The translations under genes were made by a program, and so were the position numbers. A stretch of DNA of 64,000 nt from contig CAVUSI010000002.1 of assembly GCA_963744115.1 (NCBI GenBank), positions 186,001 to 250,000 on the forward strand. Reading direction: 5' to 3'. This DNA is from Chersky-267 sp963744115. Its GTDB lineage: Bacteria; Chloroflexota; Limnocylindria; Limnocylindrales; CSP1-4. Under the pieces are notes generated by a model that searched no databases, was not told the DNA's origin, and saw only the letters and a list, made by a program, of their open reading frames with translations. Positions within the stretch are counted from its first letter, which is position 1. Each line of letters begins with the position of its first letter. Below, in pieces: positions 7,688-15,978 of this stretch.

Positions 7688-8947
7688 GTGGCCCCTTCCG
7701 TCGTCGACGCCCCATCGCCGCCGGTCGGTCTGTACGTCCACTTCCCGTTCTGCGTGTCGATCTGCCCGTATTGCGACTTCGTGGTCCTGGCCGGCTCCGA
7801 CACGCGCGGACCGCGCAACCGGATCGCGTCGTACGTCGATGCCGTCCTGACCGAGCTGGATCTCCGGGCGGACGTCCTCGATGCGCGGTTCGGGCGACCC
7901 GGTCGGACGGCCGGCCGCCGCGCGCCGCTGGCGTCGCTCTACCTCGGCGGCGGCACGCCGTCGCTGCTCGCACCGGACGACCTGGCCGGCATCGTCGAAC
8001 GTGTCCGCCGACGGTTCGGGCTGGCCGACGGGGCCGAGGTCTCGGTCGAAGCGAATCCCGGACCGGATGAGCGCGGCGACGTCTTCCTCCAGCGCGACGC
8101 GGGCGTCACTCGGATCTCGTTCGGGGCGCAGAGCTTCAACGCGGCTGAGCTGGGTCAGCTCGGCCGCCGCCACTCACCCGGTGACGTCGCCGATGCGGTC
8201 GACGCCGCCCGGGCCGCCGGGATCGGATCGCTCAACATCGACCTGCTGTACGACGTCCCCGGCCAGTCGCTGGCGAGCTGGACCGAATCCCTCGAGCGGG
8301 CGATCGCCCTCGGCCCGGACCACGTCTCGCTGTACGCCCTGGTCCTCGACGACCCGGACGCCGAAGGGTTGACCGGCCCGTCGGGTGATCACCTCCCGAC
8401 GAGTGCCGGGGCGCGGCGCTGGCGCGAGCGCGCGCGGGTGGGACAGGACGACGATCGTGCAGCCGCGATGTACCACTTCGCCGTCCATCGCCTCACTGAG
8501 GCCGGCTTCCATGGCTATGAGCTTTCGAACTGGGCCCGGCCCGGGCACGAGAGCCGGCACAACCTCGCCTACTGGGAACGCCGCCCGGTCGAAGCGGTGG
8601 GACCCGGGGCGCACGCCTTCGATGGACTCGATCGGCGCTGGAACGCCGCCCGCCTGGATGGCTACGTCGCGGCGCTCCGACCGGCGGACCACACCGTCCC
8701 GGCGAGCCTGCCGCCGGGTGGCGTCGAACCGCGGCTCGACCCGACGGCGGCCGCCGCGGAGGCCATCATCCTGGGGCTCCGCCTCGAAGCCGGGGTCCCG
8801 CTGCTGGCGTTCCTCGAACCGCCGTTCGACGAGACGCTCGCCTGGGCGGACGCGGCGGGTCTCGTGGAACAGACCACCGACGGCCGCGTCCGGTTGACGA
8901 CCAACGGTCGGCTCCTGTCGAACGAGGTCTTCGCTCGGCTGATCTGA
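7688..8947 (+). CDS. hemW: Radical SAM heme chaperone HemW
   Basis: 419 residues. The radical-SAM cluster motif is C22-x3-C26-x2-C29 (FCVSICPYCDF), followed by YLGGGTPSLL and VSVEANPGP. The residue after the last cysteine is DF rather than the extra cysteine of the coproporphyrinogen oxidase HemN (CxxxCxxCxC), so this is HemW, which binds heme and delivers it to respiratory enzymes. The HemW-type C-terminal domain follows (GYELSNWARPGHESRHNLAYW, VGPGAHAFD). The lepA-hemW-hrcA order is the same as in Bacillus. The start is GTG at 7688. Confidence 0.95.
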   Translation: MAPSVVDAPSPPVGLYVHFPFCVSICPYCDFVVLAGSDTRGPRNRIASYVDAVLTELDLRADVLDARFGRPGRTAGRRAPLASLYLGGGTPSLLAPDDLAGIVERVRRRFGLADGAEVSVEANPGPDERGDVFLQRDAGVTRISFGAQSFNAAELGQLGRRHSPGDVADAVDAARAAGIGSLNIDLLYDVPGQSLASWTESLERAIALGPDHVSLYALVLDDPDAEGLTGPSGDHLPTSAGARRWRERARVGQDDDRAAAMYHFAVHRLTEAGFHGYELSNWARPGHESRHNLAYWERRPVEAVGPGAHAFDGLDRRWNAARLDGYVAALRPADHTVPASLPPGGVEPRLDPTAAAAEAIILGLRLEAGVPLLAFLEPPFDETLAWADAAGLVEQTTDGRVRLTTNGRLLSNEVFARLI

Positions 8948-8974
8948 CCCGTGCCCGCGGCACCGATCGGTTCG

Positions 8975-9004
8975 TTGACACTCGTGGGCGTCGACTGCTA
9001 CGAT
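8975..9004 (+). promoter_or_regulatory. Promoter of the hrcA-grpE-dnaK operon
   Basis: Perfect -35 TTGACA (8975-8980), an 18-base spacer, and -10 TACGAT (8999-9004). The predicted start is near 9011, placing the CIRCE operator in the first transcribed bases. Confidence 0.85.
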
Positions 9005-9016
9005 GCGGACCACACC

Positions 9017-9045
9017 GTTAGCACTCTCAACCATAGAGTGCTAAC
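9017..9045. promoter_or_regulatory. CIRCE operator (HrcA binding site)
   Basis: Left arm ttagcactc (9018-9026), a 9-base spacer, and right arm gagtgctaa (9036-9044): a perfect match to the CIRCE consensus TTAGCACTC-N9-GAGTGCTAA, extended by one more G-C pair (9017/9045). CIRCE is bound by HrcA, encoded immediately downstream, so the operon is predicted to be autorepressed and heat-induced. Confidence 0.98.
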
Positions 9046-9063
9046 AGGAAGGAGCCACCGCCC

Positions 9064-10167
9064 TTGGCGCGACGGAGTCGCCCCACCGCCGGCCCCCTGG
9101 ACGCTCGTTCGCAGGCGATCCTGCGGGCCGTCATCGAGGAGTACGTGGTCTCGGCCGTCCCGGTCGGGTCCCAGGCGCTCGTCGACCGGTACCGTCTGGG
9201 CGTCAGCTCGGCGACGGTCCGGTCGATCCTGGCCGACCTCGAGGCAGCGGGTCTGCTCACCCACCCGCACACGAGCGCCGGTCGGATCCCGACCGACACC
9301 GGCTACCGCCTGTACGTGGAGACGCTGGCCGACACCACCGTCCTGCCGGCGGTCGAGCAGCTGATGATCCGACACCAGTTCGGCCAGGTCCAGTTCGCCA
9401 GCGAGCACTGGTTCCGGCTCGCCGCGACGACCCTCGCCAGCGTCACCGGCTCGGCCGGTCTCGCCACGGCCGCGAAGCCCGCATCCGCCCGGGTCCGCCG
9501 GATCGACCTGGTCGCGCTCCAGGATCGGGTCGCCAGCCTGATCCTCGTCCTCCGCGAGGGCACGATCAAGCAGGGCATGATCAGCCTCGACCGGCCCGCC
9601 GGCCAGGATGACCTCACCCGGTGCGCGAACCGTCTCAACGATGAGCTGACCGGCCTGACCGCCGCCCAGGTCGAGTCGCGCCTCCCGATGTACGCGACGT
9701 CGGCCTCGATCGCGGCCGACGTCGACCCCGATGGGCCCGCGGCGGTCGATGCCGTGCTGGTCAGCCGGGTCACCGAGCGGATCGCTCGGACGATGCGCGA
9801 GTCCGACGGCGAAGCCGTCGAGGAGGTCTACAGCGATGGCCTGCTCAACGTCATGGAAGCGCCCGAATTCGCCCAGAGCGAGAAGCTTCGCCGGGTGTTC
9901 TCGGCACTCGAGAACCGGTCGTACCTCGGTGAGCTGCTCGCGCTGATCGGCGGGAGCGGCCGGATCCACGTGTTCATCGGCCACGAGAACGCCCCCGCCG
10001 AGATGCGCGAGGTGTCGCTCGTCCTCGCCCCGTACGGCCGGCCCGGTCGGGCGGTCGGGGTCGTCGGCGTCCTCGGCCCCACCCGGATGGCGTACTCCCA
10101 CGCGATCGGCACGGTCGGCTTCGTGTCCGGCCTGATGAACGAGCTCGTCGACCACCTCTACGCCTGA
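9064..10167 (+). CDS. hrcA: Heat-inducible transcription repressor HrcA
   Basis: 367-residue repressor of class I heat-shock genes. An N-terminal winged helix (RSQAILRAVIEEYVVSAVPVGSQALVDRY...SSATVRSILADLEAAGLLTHPHTSAGRIPTDTGYRLYVE) carries the family signature, followed by the GAF-like dimerisation region. The C-terminus has GRIHVFIGHENAPAEMREVSLVLAPYG. A TTG start at 9064 has an AGGAAGGAG site 9 bases upstream. Its own promoter carries a perfect CIRCE element. It is first gene of hrcA-grpE-dnaK. Confidence 0.98.
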   Translation: MARRSRPTAGPLDARSQAILRAVIEEYVVSAVPVGSQALVDRYRLGVSSATVRSILADLEAAGLLTHPHTSAGRIPTDTGYRLYVETLADTTVLPAVEQLMIRHQFGQVQFASEHWFRLAATTLASVTGSAGLATAAKPASARVRRIDLVALQDRVASLILVLREGTIKQGMISLDRPAGQDDLTRCANRLNDELTGLTAAQVESRLPMYATSASIAADVDPDGPAAVDAVLVSRVTERIARTMRESDGEAVEEVYSDGLLNVMEAPEFAQSEKLRRVFSALENRSYLGELLALIGGSGRIHVFIGHENAPAEMREVSLVLAPYGRPGRAVGVVGVLGPTRMAYSHAIGTVGFVSGLMNELVDHLYA

Positions 10168-10201
10168 TCCATCGGACCCTTGAAGGACGAGACCTGACGC
10201 C

Positions 10202-10768
10202 ATGCCCCACAAGACCCGAGCCCAGGAACGCGCCGAGGAGATCGACATCTCCCCGACCAAGCTCCTCGCCGAGATCGACCAGCTCAAGTCGCAGCTCGAG
10301 ATCGCGGACAGCCAGGCGGCCGAGTACCTCGCCGGACTCCAGCGCGAGCGCGCCGAGTTCACCAACTTCCGCCGTCGCACGGCCGATGAACGCGAGCGCG
10401 ACGCAGGTCTGGCCGCCGACGGGCTGCTGCGCAAGGTGCTGGCACTCGCGGACGACTTCGATCGGGCGATCGACGCCCGTCCGGAAGGGCTGGCAGGCGA
10501 CCCCTGGGCGGAGGGCGTGACGGCGATCGATCGCAAGCTGCGGCTGCTGCTCGAGAGCGAGGGCGTCAGCGCGATCGAGGTCGTGCCGGGCGTCCCGTTC
10601 GACCCGTACCAGCACGAGGCCCTCGTCAATGTGCCGGGGACCGACCTGCCCGAGGGCTCGATCGTATCCGAGCTCCAGCGCGGCTATCGCATCCGCGACC
10701 GGATCCTGCGACCCGCGATGGTCGCCGTCGCGGCGGCGCCGTCCGACGACGCCGATCCCATCAACTGA
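10202..10768 (+). CDS. grpE: Nucleotide exchange factor GrpE
   Basis: 188 residues. An N-terminal long coiled-coil (ISPTKLLAEIDQLKSQLEIADSQAAEYLAGLQRERAEFTNFRRRTADER) is followed by the GrpE head (VSAIEVVPGVPFDPYQHEALVNVPGTDLPEGSIVSELQRGYRIRDRILRPAMVAVA), which contains the family signature. It promotes ADP release from DnaK. The gap to hrcA is 34 bases; it is followed by dnaK, so it belongs to the CIRCE operon. Confidence 0.97.
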   Translation: MPHKTRAQERAEEIDISPTKLLAEIDQLKSQLEIADSQAAEYLAGLQRERAEFTNFRRRTADERERDAGLAADGLLRKVLALADDFDRAIDARPEGLAGDPWAEGVTAIDRKLRLLLESEGVSAIEVVPGVPFDPYQHEALVNVPGTDLPEGSIVSELQRGYRIRDRILRPAMVAVAAAPSDDADPIN

Positions 10769-10830
10769 ACCATCCGATCGACCGGACCATCCAGCCCTAG
10801 ACCAGCTGACCGACCAGGAGACCCCGAACC

Positions 10831-12780
10831 ATGGGCAAGATCATCGGCATCGACCTCGGCACGACGAACTCCGTCGTCGCGGTCATGGAGGGCGGCGAGC
10901 CGACCGTCATCGCATCGGCGGAAGGCGGCCGGACCGTCCCGTCGGTCGTCGCCTTCACCAAGGCCGGCGAGCGTCTCGTCGGCCAGCTGGCGAAGCGCCA
11001 GGCCGTGACCAACCCGGCCAACACCGTCTTCTCGATCAAGCGCTTCATGGGCCGCCGCTGGGACGACCCCGAGGTCAAGCGCTCCAAGGATCTCGTCCCG
11101 TACAAGGTCGAGAAGGATCCCAAGAGCGACGGCATCCAGGTCCAGGTCGGCGACGGCAAGTCGTACACGCCGCCCGAGCTGAGCGCGATGATCCTGCAGA
11201 AGCTCAAGGCGGACGCGGAGGCGTACCTCGGTGAGAAGATCACCGAGGCCGTGATCACGGTCCCCGCCTACTTCGACGACACCCAGCGCCAGGCGACCAA
11301 GGACGCCGGCCGGATCGCCGGCCTCGACGTCAAGCGGATCATCAACGAGCCGACCGCCTCGGCCCTGGCCTACGGCCTCGACAAGAAGACCGACGAGAAG
11401 ATCGCGGTCTACGACCTCGGCGGCGGGACCTTCGACATCTCGATCCTCGAGCTGGGCGACGGCGTGTTCGAGGTCAAGGCGACCAACGGCGACACCCATC
11501 TCGGCGGCGACGACTTCGACCAGCGCGTCATCGACTGGCTGCTGGCCGAGTTCAAGCGCGACCAGGGGATGGACCTGTCGAAGGACCAGCAGGCTCTCCA
11601 GCGCCTCAAGGAGGCGGCCGAGAAGGCGAAGATCGAGCTGTCGTCGACGATGTCGACCGAGATCAACCTGCCGTACATCACGGCCGATGCGTCCGGTCCC
11701 AAGCACCTCGTCGTGACCCTCAGCCGGGCCAAGCTCGAGGAGCTCGTCCGCGACCTCATCGAGAAGACCAAGGATCCGGTCGCCAAGGCGCTCAAGGACG
11801 CCGGGCTCAAGCCGTCCGAGATCGACGAGGTCGTGCTCGTCGGCGGGATGACCCGGATGCCGGCCGTCATCGAGGCGGTCAAGGGCTTCTTCGGCGGCAA
11901 GGAGCCGAACCGCGGGGTCAACCCCGACGAGGTCGTGGCCGTCGGCGCCGCCATCCAGGCGGGCGTCCTGGCCGGCGACGTCAAGGACGTCCTGCTTCTC
12001 GACGTGACCCCGCTGTCGCTCGGGATCGAGACGCTCGGCGGTGTGATGACCAAGCTGATCGAACGCAACACGACCATCCCGACCTCCAAGTCGCAGGTCT
12101 TCTCGACCGCGTCGGACAACCAGAGCCAGGTCGAGATCCACGTCCTCCAGGGCGAGCGCGAGTTCGCCGCGGACAACAAGACCCTCGGCCGGTTCATCCT
12201 CGACGGCATCCCGCCGGCGCCGCGCGGCATCCCACAGGTCGAGGTCACCTTCGACATCGACGCCAACGGCATCCTCGACGTCAAGGCCAAGGACCGGGCG
12301 ACCTCCAAGGAGCAGCAGGTCCGGATCACCGCCTCGTCGATGCTGTCGAAGGACGATGTCGACAAGATGGTCCGGGACGCCAAGGACCACGCCGACGAGG
12401 ATCGCCAGCGGCGTGAGGAGGTCGAGACCCGCAACCAGGCGGAGCAGCTCACCTACCAGGCCGAACGGACCCTCAAGGACCTCGGCGACAAGGTGTCGTC
12501 CGAGGATCGGGCCGCCACCGAGTCGGCGATCGAGGTGGTGCGCGAGGCGCTCAAGGGGAGCGACCTCGAAGCCGTCAAGCGATCGACCACCGACCTGGCC
12601 AGCGTCCTGCAGCGGGTGGGCACCGCGGCCTACCAGGCCTCGGCGAGCTCGGCCGACGCCGGCCCGACCGGCGACGACGGCAGCGGCGACGGCGCCGGCC
12701 CGTCGGCCGACGGGAGCGGGCCGTCCGAACCCGGCGCCGAGGGCGAGGAAGCCGTCGAGGGCGAGTTCAAGGAGGTCTGA
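10831..12780 (+). CDS. dnaK: Chaperone protein DnaK (Hsp70)
   Basis: 649 residues, normal length. ATPase-domain signatures are IGIDLGTTNSVVAVMEGG, the VYDLGGGTFDISIL phosphate loop and VVLVGGMTRMPAV. The substrate-binding domain begins near DVTPLSLGIETLGG. A Gly/Ser/Asp-rich C-terminal linker ends in EEAVEGEFKEV, equivalent to the EEVD-like DnaK tail. It works with GrpE and DnaJ encoded nearby. A hairpin follows the gene. Confidence 0.99.
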   Translation: MGKIIGIDLGTTNSVVAVMEGGEPTVIASAEGGRTVPSVVAFTKAGERLVGQLAKRQAVTNPANTVFSIKRFMGRRWDDPEVKRSKDLVPYKVEKDPKSDGIQVQVGDGKSYTPPELSAMILQKLKADAEAYLGEKITEAVITVPAYFDDTQRQATKDAGRIAGLDVKRIINEPTASALAYGLDKKTDEKIAVYDLGGGTFDISILELGDGVFEVKATNGDTHLGGDDFDQRVIDWLLAEFKRDQGMDLSKDQQALQRLKEAAEKAKIELSSTMSTEINLPYITADASGPKHLVVTLSRAKLEELVRDLIEKTKDPVAKALKDAGLKPSEIDEVVLVGGMTRMPAVIEAVKGFFGGKEPNRGVNPDEVVAVGAAIQAGVLAGDVKDVLLLDVTPLSLGIETLGGVMTKLIERNTTIPTSKSQVFSTASDNQSQVEIHVLQGEREFAADNKTLGRFILDGIPPAPRGIPQVEVTFDIDANGILDVKAKDRATSKEQQVRITASSMLSKDDVDKMVRDAKDHADEDRQRREEVETRNQAEQLTYQAERTLKDLGDKVSSEDRAATESAIEVVREALKGSDLEAVKRSTTDLASVLQRVGTAAYQASASSADAGPTGDDGSGDGAGPSADGSGPSEPGAEGEEAVEGEFKEV

Positions 12781-12795
12781 CCGCTCGACGGAGCG

Positions 12796-12821
12796 CCGCG
12801 GGACCCTCGACGGCCCCGTGG
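12796..12821 (+). terminator. Hairpin after dnaK
   Basis: Bases 12796-12802 (ccgcggg) pair with 12815-12821 (cccgtgg), including one G-U pair, across a 12-base loop, 15 bases past the dnaK stop. No U-tract. A new -10 motif follows at 12844, consistent with the end of the operon. Confidence 0.5.
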
Positions 12822-12843
12822 CATGGGCCGACTCGTCGGATGG

Positions 12844-12849
12844 TAGGCT
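12844..12849 (+). promoter_or_regulatory. -10 box (TAGGCT) before the Ala-rich membrane protein
   Basis: TAGGCT matches the TAnnnT motif seen at many starts in this window. Here the start codon is 34 bases downstream and has a GGAGG site, so this transcript would be leadered. Confidence 0.5.
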
Positions 12850-12883
12850 CGGACGACAGGCCGGGCGACGAACGGAGGCGACG

Positions 12884-13411
12884 ATGCGACAATTCATCAT
12901 CGGGGCGGTGGCGATCGTCACCGGGCTGCTGGCTGCCGGCGGCGTCGCGCTCACCACCCGGCGGCGCCGGGATCGCGACGAGGTCCTCCCCCTCGAGGTG
13001 GCCCCGCCGCTCGGGGCCGGCGAGCCGGAGGACATCGCCCACGCGTCGGTCGAAGCCGACTTCGGGCCGACCGTCGCCGCTGCCGAAGCGGAAACACCGG
13101 TCGCACCCAAGCGCAAGCGCGTCCGGCGGAAACCGGCCAAGGCGACGACCGAGGAGGCGCCCCCGACCGAGGGCGCCGACGCAGCCGACACCGCCGTGAC
13201 CGCCGACACCAGCGAGGCCGCGACCTCCCACGATCCCGACGCCGCGATGGCGACCGAGGCTCCGTCGGACACGGCTTCCGCTGCTGCGATGGCCTCCGAT
13301 CCGCCACCGGCCGAGACCCCGGGTGCCCGGACCGCGGAGGCAGCCGAGATCGCCGCCGCCGCGGAGGCCGCCGAGCTGTCGGGGAGGACCGAGCTGCCCC
13401 CCGCCTCCTGA
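12884..13411 (+). CDS. Single-span membrane protein with Ala-rich charged tail
   Basis: 175 residues: one N-terminal helix (IIGAVAIVTGLLAAGGVALTT) followed by basic residues and a long low-complexity Ala/Glu/Thr/Asp region. That region is broken by a strongly basic patch, KRKRVRRKPAK, near residue 80. No recognisable domain. The ATG at 12884 has GGAGG 5 bases upstream, which decides the start; the open frame continues upstream over the dnaK 3' end. It lies between dnaK and the ABC exporter. Function unknown. Confidence 0.75.
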   Translation: MRQFIIGAVAIVTGLLAAGGVALTTRRRRDRDEVLPLEVAPPLGAGEPEDIAHASVEADFGPTVAAAEAETPVAPKRKRVRRKPAKATTEEAPPTEGADAADTAVTADTSEAATSHDPDAAMATEAPSDTASAAAMASDPPPAETPGARTAEAAEIAAAAEAAELSGRTELPPAS

Positions 13412-13442
13412 GGGTCGCGGCGCGGCGGTCCCGCCGTCCGGG

Positions 13443-13448
13443 TAGGAT
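13443..13448 (+). promoter_or_regulatory. -10 box (TAGGAT) of the ABC-2 exporter operon
   Basis: TAGGAT ends 9 bases before the ATG at 13458, with no Shine-Dalgarno between. It predicts a leaderless transcript for the three-gene exporter operon. Confidence 0.55.
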
Positions 13449-13457
13449 GGCCGCTCC

Positions 13458-14396
13458 ATGGCGACCTCCTCCGAGCCCGCGCTCATCCATGCCCGCGGCT
13501 TGACCAAGCGGTTCGGCGCGTTCACGGCCGTCGACGCGGTGGACTTCGACGTCGCGCCGGGTGAGTCGTTCGGGTTCCTCGGCCCGAACGGGGCGGGCAA
13601 GACCTCGACCGTCCGGATGATCGGCTGCGTGTCGCCGGTGACCGAAGGGGTGCTCACCGTCCTCGGGCTCGACCCGGCCGCGGACTCGTCGCGGATCAAG
13701 TCGCGGATCGGCGTGGTCCCGCAGCAGGACACCCTGGACATGGAGCTGACGGTCCGGGAGAACCTCGTCATCTACGGGCGCTACTTCGACCTGTCGCGGC
13801 GCGAGGCCGGTCGACGCGCCGACGAGCTCCTCGAGTTCGTCCAGCTCGGCGAACGGGCGAAGAGCCAGGTCGAGCCGCTGTCGGGCGGGATGAAGCGGCG
13901 GCTGACGATCGCCCGCTCGCTGATCAACGAGCCGTCGCTCCTTCTCCTCGACGAGCCGACGACCGGCCTCGATCCCCAGGCCCGCCACCTCCTGTGGGAT
14001 CGCCTCTACCGGTTGAAGCAGCGCGGGGTGACGCTCGTCCTGACGACCCACTTCATGGACGAGGCGGAGCAGCTGTGCGACCGCCTGGTGGTCATGGACA
14101 AGGCCAGGATCGTGGCCGCCGGCTCGCCGCGCGAGCTGATCGAGCAGTACTCGACGAAAGAGGTCCTCGAGCTGCGGTTCCCGGCCGATGCCGCGCCGCT
14201 CGACGCGTCGATCTACGACGGCGTGGCGAGCCGGGTCGAGCAGCTGCCCGACCGCGTCCTGCTCTACGCCGACGACGGCGAGGCGGCGGCGGCGGTGCTC
14301 CACGAGCGGGGTCTCCGGCCGGAGACGAGTCTGGTCCGAAGGTCGAGCCTCGAGGATGTCTTTCTGCGGCTGACCGGCCGAAGCCTCATCGAGTAG
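13458..14396 (+). CDS. ABC-2-type exporter ATP-binding protein (DrrA/NodI-like)
   Basis: 312-residue ATPase. Walker A GPNGAGKTST, Q-loop GVVPQQDTLD, signature LSGGMKRRLTIARSL, Walker B LLLLDEPTTGLD, and H-loop TTHFMDEAEQL. The GMKRR signature and the ~80-residue C-terminal extension place it with the daunorubicin-resistance/NodI exporter group. It energises the two permeases encoded directly after it. The substrate is unknown; the group includes drug, polysaccharide and lipid exporters. Confidence 0.93.
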   Translation: MATSSEPALIHARGLTKRFGAFTAVDAVDFDVAPGESFGFLGPNGAGKTSTVRMIGCVSPVTEGVLTVLGLDPAADSSRIKSRIGVVPQQDTLDMELTVRENLVIYGRYFDLSRREAGRRADELLEFVQLGERAKSQVEPLSGGMKRRLTIARSLINEPSLLLLDEPTTGLDPQARHLLWDRLYRLKQRGVTLVLTTHFMDEAEQLCDRLVVMDKARIVAAGSPRELIEQYSTKEVLELRFPADAAPLDASIYDGVASRVEQLPDRVLLYADDGEAAAAVLHERGLRPETSLVRRSSLEDVFLRLTGRSLIE

Positions 14397-14400
14397 CCCG

Positions 14401-15174
14401 ATGACCGCCGCCCTGCGCGTCCTCGAGTTCAATGCGATGGGCTATCGCCGCGTCTGGCGGGGAACCCTCTTCTCGACCTTCCTGTCGCCGGTCCTATTCC
14501 TGGCCGCGATGGGGCTCGGTCTCGGGGCGTTCGTCGACCAGGGCGGCAACGGGGCGCTCGGTCCGTTCTCCTACGCGGCGTTCCTGGCGCCCGGGCTGCT
14601 GGCGGGCCAGGCGATGCAGACCGCCGGGTTCGAGTCGACCTACCCGATCATGGGCGCGATCGTCTGGGATCGGACCTACTTCGGGATGCTGGCGACCCCG
14701 ATCACCGTGACCGGGATCGTCTTCGGCCAGCTCGGCTGGATGGCGGTCCGCCTGGCGATGGTGTCGACCGCGTTCTTCATCGTGATGGTGGCGTTCGGGC
14801 TGGTCGCCTCGCCGCTCGGCATCCTGTCGATCGGGGTCGGCGTGATGACCGGGCTCGCCTTCGCCGCGCCGATCATGGCGTACGCCGCGACGCGTAAGAA
14901 CGACCAGGCCTTCTCGATGATCTTCCGCTTCGGCCTGACCCCGATGTTCCTGTTCAGCGGCACGTTCTTCCCGATCGAGCGCCTGCCGGCGCGGATCCAG
15001 CTGTTGGCCGAGATCCTGCCGCTCCACCACGGCGTCGCGCTCGCCCGTCACCTGTGCCTGGGCGACGCGGCCGACCGGAGCGACCAGGTGGTCCACGTCG
15101 TCGTGCTGAGCGCCTACATCGTCGCCGGGACGGTCGCGGCGTTGATCACGTTCCGCCGGACGCTGGTGCGCTGA
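14401..15174 (+). CDS. ABC-2-type exporter permease (NodJ-like), first
   Basis: 257 residues, six predicted helices. It matches the ABC-2 permease pattern: MGYRRVWRGTLFSTFLSPVLFLAAMGLGLGAFVDQG at the N-terminus, YAAFLAPGLLAGQAMQTAGFESTYP and the late FLFSGTFFPIERLPARIQLLAEILPLHHGVALARHL block. It begins 4 bases after the ATPase stop. Two different permease genes imply a heterodimeric membrane domain. Confidence 0.9.
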   Translation: MTAALRVLEFNAMGYRRVWRGTLFSTFLSPVLFLAAMGLGLGAFVDQGGNGALGPFSYAAFLAPGLLAGQAMQTAGFESTYPIMGAIVWDRTYFGMLATPITVTGIVFGQLGWMAVRLAMVSTAFFIVMVAFGLVASPLGILSIGVGVMTGLAFAAPIMAYAATRKNDQAFSMIFRFGLTPMFLFSGTFFPIERLPARIQLLAEILPLHHGVALARHLCLGDAADRSDQVVHVVVLSAYIVAGTVAALITFRRTLVR

Positions 15175-15176
15175 AG

Positions 15177-15977
15177 ATGACGTCCCTCTCGTCGATCGCG
15201 CCGGCGTACCAGCCTGGGACCCGCGCCGCGCGGCTGATCGAGCGCAACGTGATGGTCTACCGGCGGACCTGGATCCAGCTCGTGTCCGGCTTCTTCGAGC
15301 CGGTCTTCTACCTCCTGGCGATCGGGTTCGGGATCGGCGGGCTGGTCGGACCGATCGTCCTGCCGAGCGGCGAGCACGTCTCGTACGCGGTGTTCGTCGC
15401 GCCCGGGCTGCTCGCGTCGTCGGCGATGAACGGGGCGATCTACGACTCGACGTTCAACATCTTCTTCAAGCTGCGCTACGCCAAGACGTACGACGCGATG
15501 CTGTCGACCCCGATGGCGGTCACCGACGTGGCGGTCGGGGAGATCTCCTGGGCGCTCATCCGGGGCACGATGTACGCGGTCGGGTTCCTCGTCGCGATGG
15601 CCTTCCTGGGATTGATCAAGTCGCCGCTCATCATCTTCGCGATCCCGGGTGCGATGCTCATCGGGTTCGCGTTCGCGGCGGTCGGGATGGCCGCCACGAC
15701 CTGGGTCCGGCGGTGGACCGACTTCGACTGGATCTTCGTCGTCACCCTGCCGCTGTTCCTGTTCTCGGCGACGTTCTACCCCATCACCGTCTATCCCGAG
15801 CCGCTGCGGACGTTCGTCAGCCTCACCCCGCTGACCCAGGGCGTCGAGCTGCTTCGATCGCTGGCGCTCGGGACGGTGGGCCCGGACATCCTGGTCCACA
15901 TCGCGTACCTGGTCGTGATGGGCCTGATCGGCCTGGTGGTGGTCGACCGCCGGCTGGGCCGGCTCCTGCTCAAGTAG
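15177..15977 (+). CDS. ABC-2-type exporter permease, second
   Basis: 266 residues, paralogous to the preceding permease: VYRRTWIQLVSGFFEPVFYLLAIGFGIGGLVG, YAVFVAPGLLASSAMNGAIYDSTFNIFFKLRYAKTYDAMLSTPM and LFLFSATFYPITVYPEPLRTFVSLTPLTQGVELLRSL. ATG 15177 lies 2 bases past the previous stop; the frame is open further upstream, but that part overlaps the previous gene and is not permease-like. With the ATPase and first permease it forms one exporter. Confidence 0.9.
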   Translation: MTSLSSIAPAYQPGTRAARLIERNVMVYRRTWIQLVSGFFEPVFYLLAIGFGIGGLVGPIVLPSGEHVSYAVFVAPGLLASSAMNGAIYDSTFNIFFKLRYAKTYDAMLSTPMAVTDVAVGEISWALIRGTMYAVGFLVAMAFLGLIKSPLIIFAIPGAMLIGFAFAAVGMAATTWVRRWTDFDWIFVVTLPLFLFSATFYPITVYPEPLRTFVSLTPLTQGVELLRSLALGTVGPDILVHIAYLVVMGLIGLVVVDRRLGRLLLK

Positions 15978-15978
15978 C

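Noticed and set aside
10684..13272. An 862-codon open frame on the minus strand, antisense to dnaK
   Set aside because: It mirrors the dnaK codon pattern, is dominated by Arg, Asp, Gly, Val and Leu without domains, and exists only because stops are rare at high GC. dnaK on the other strand is unambiguous.
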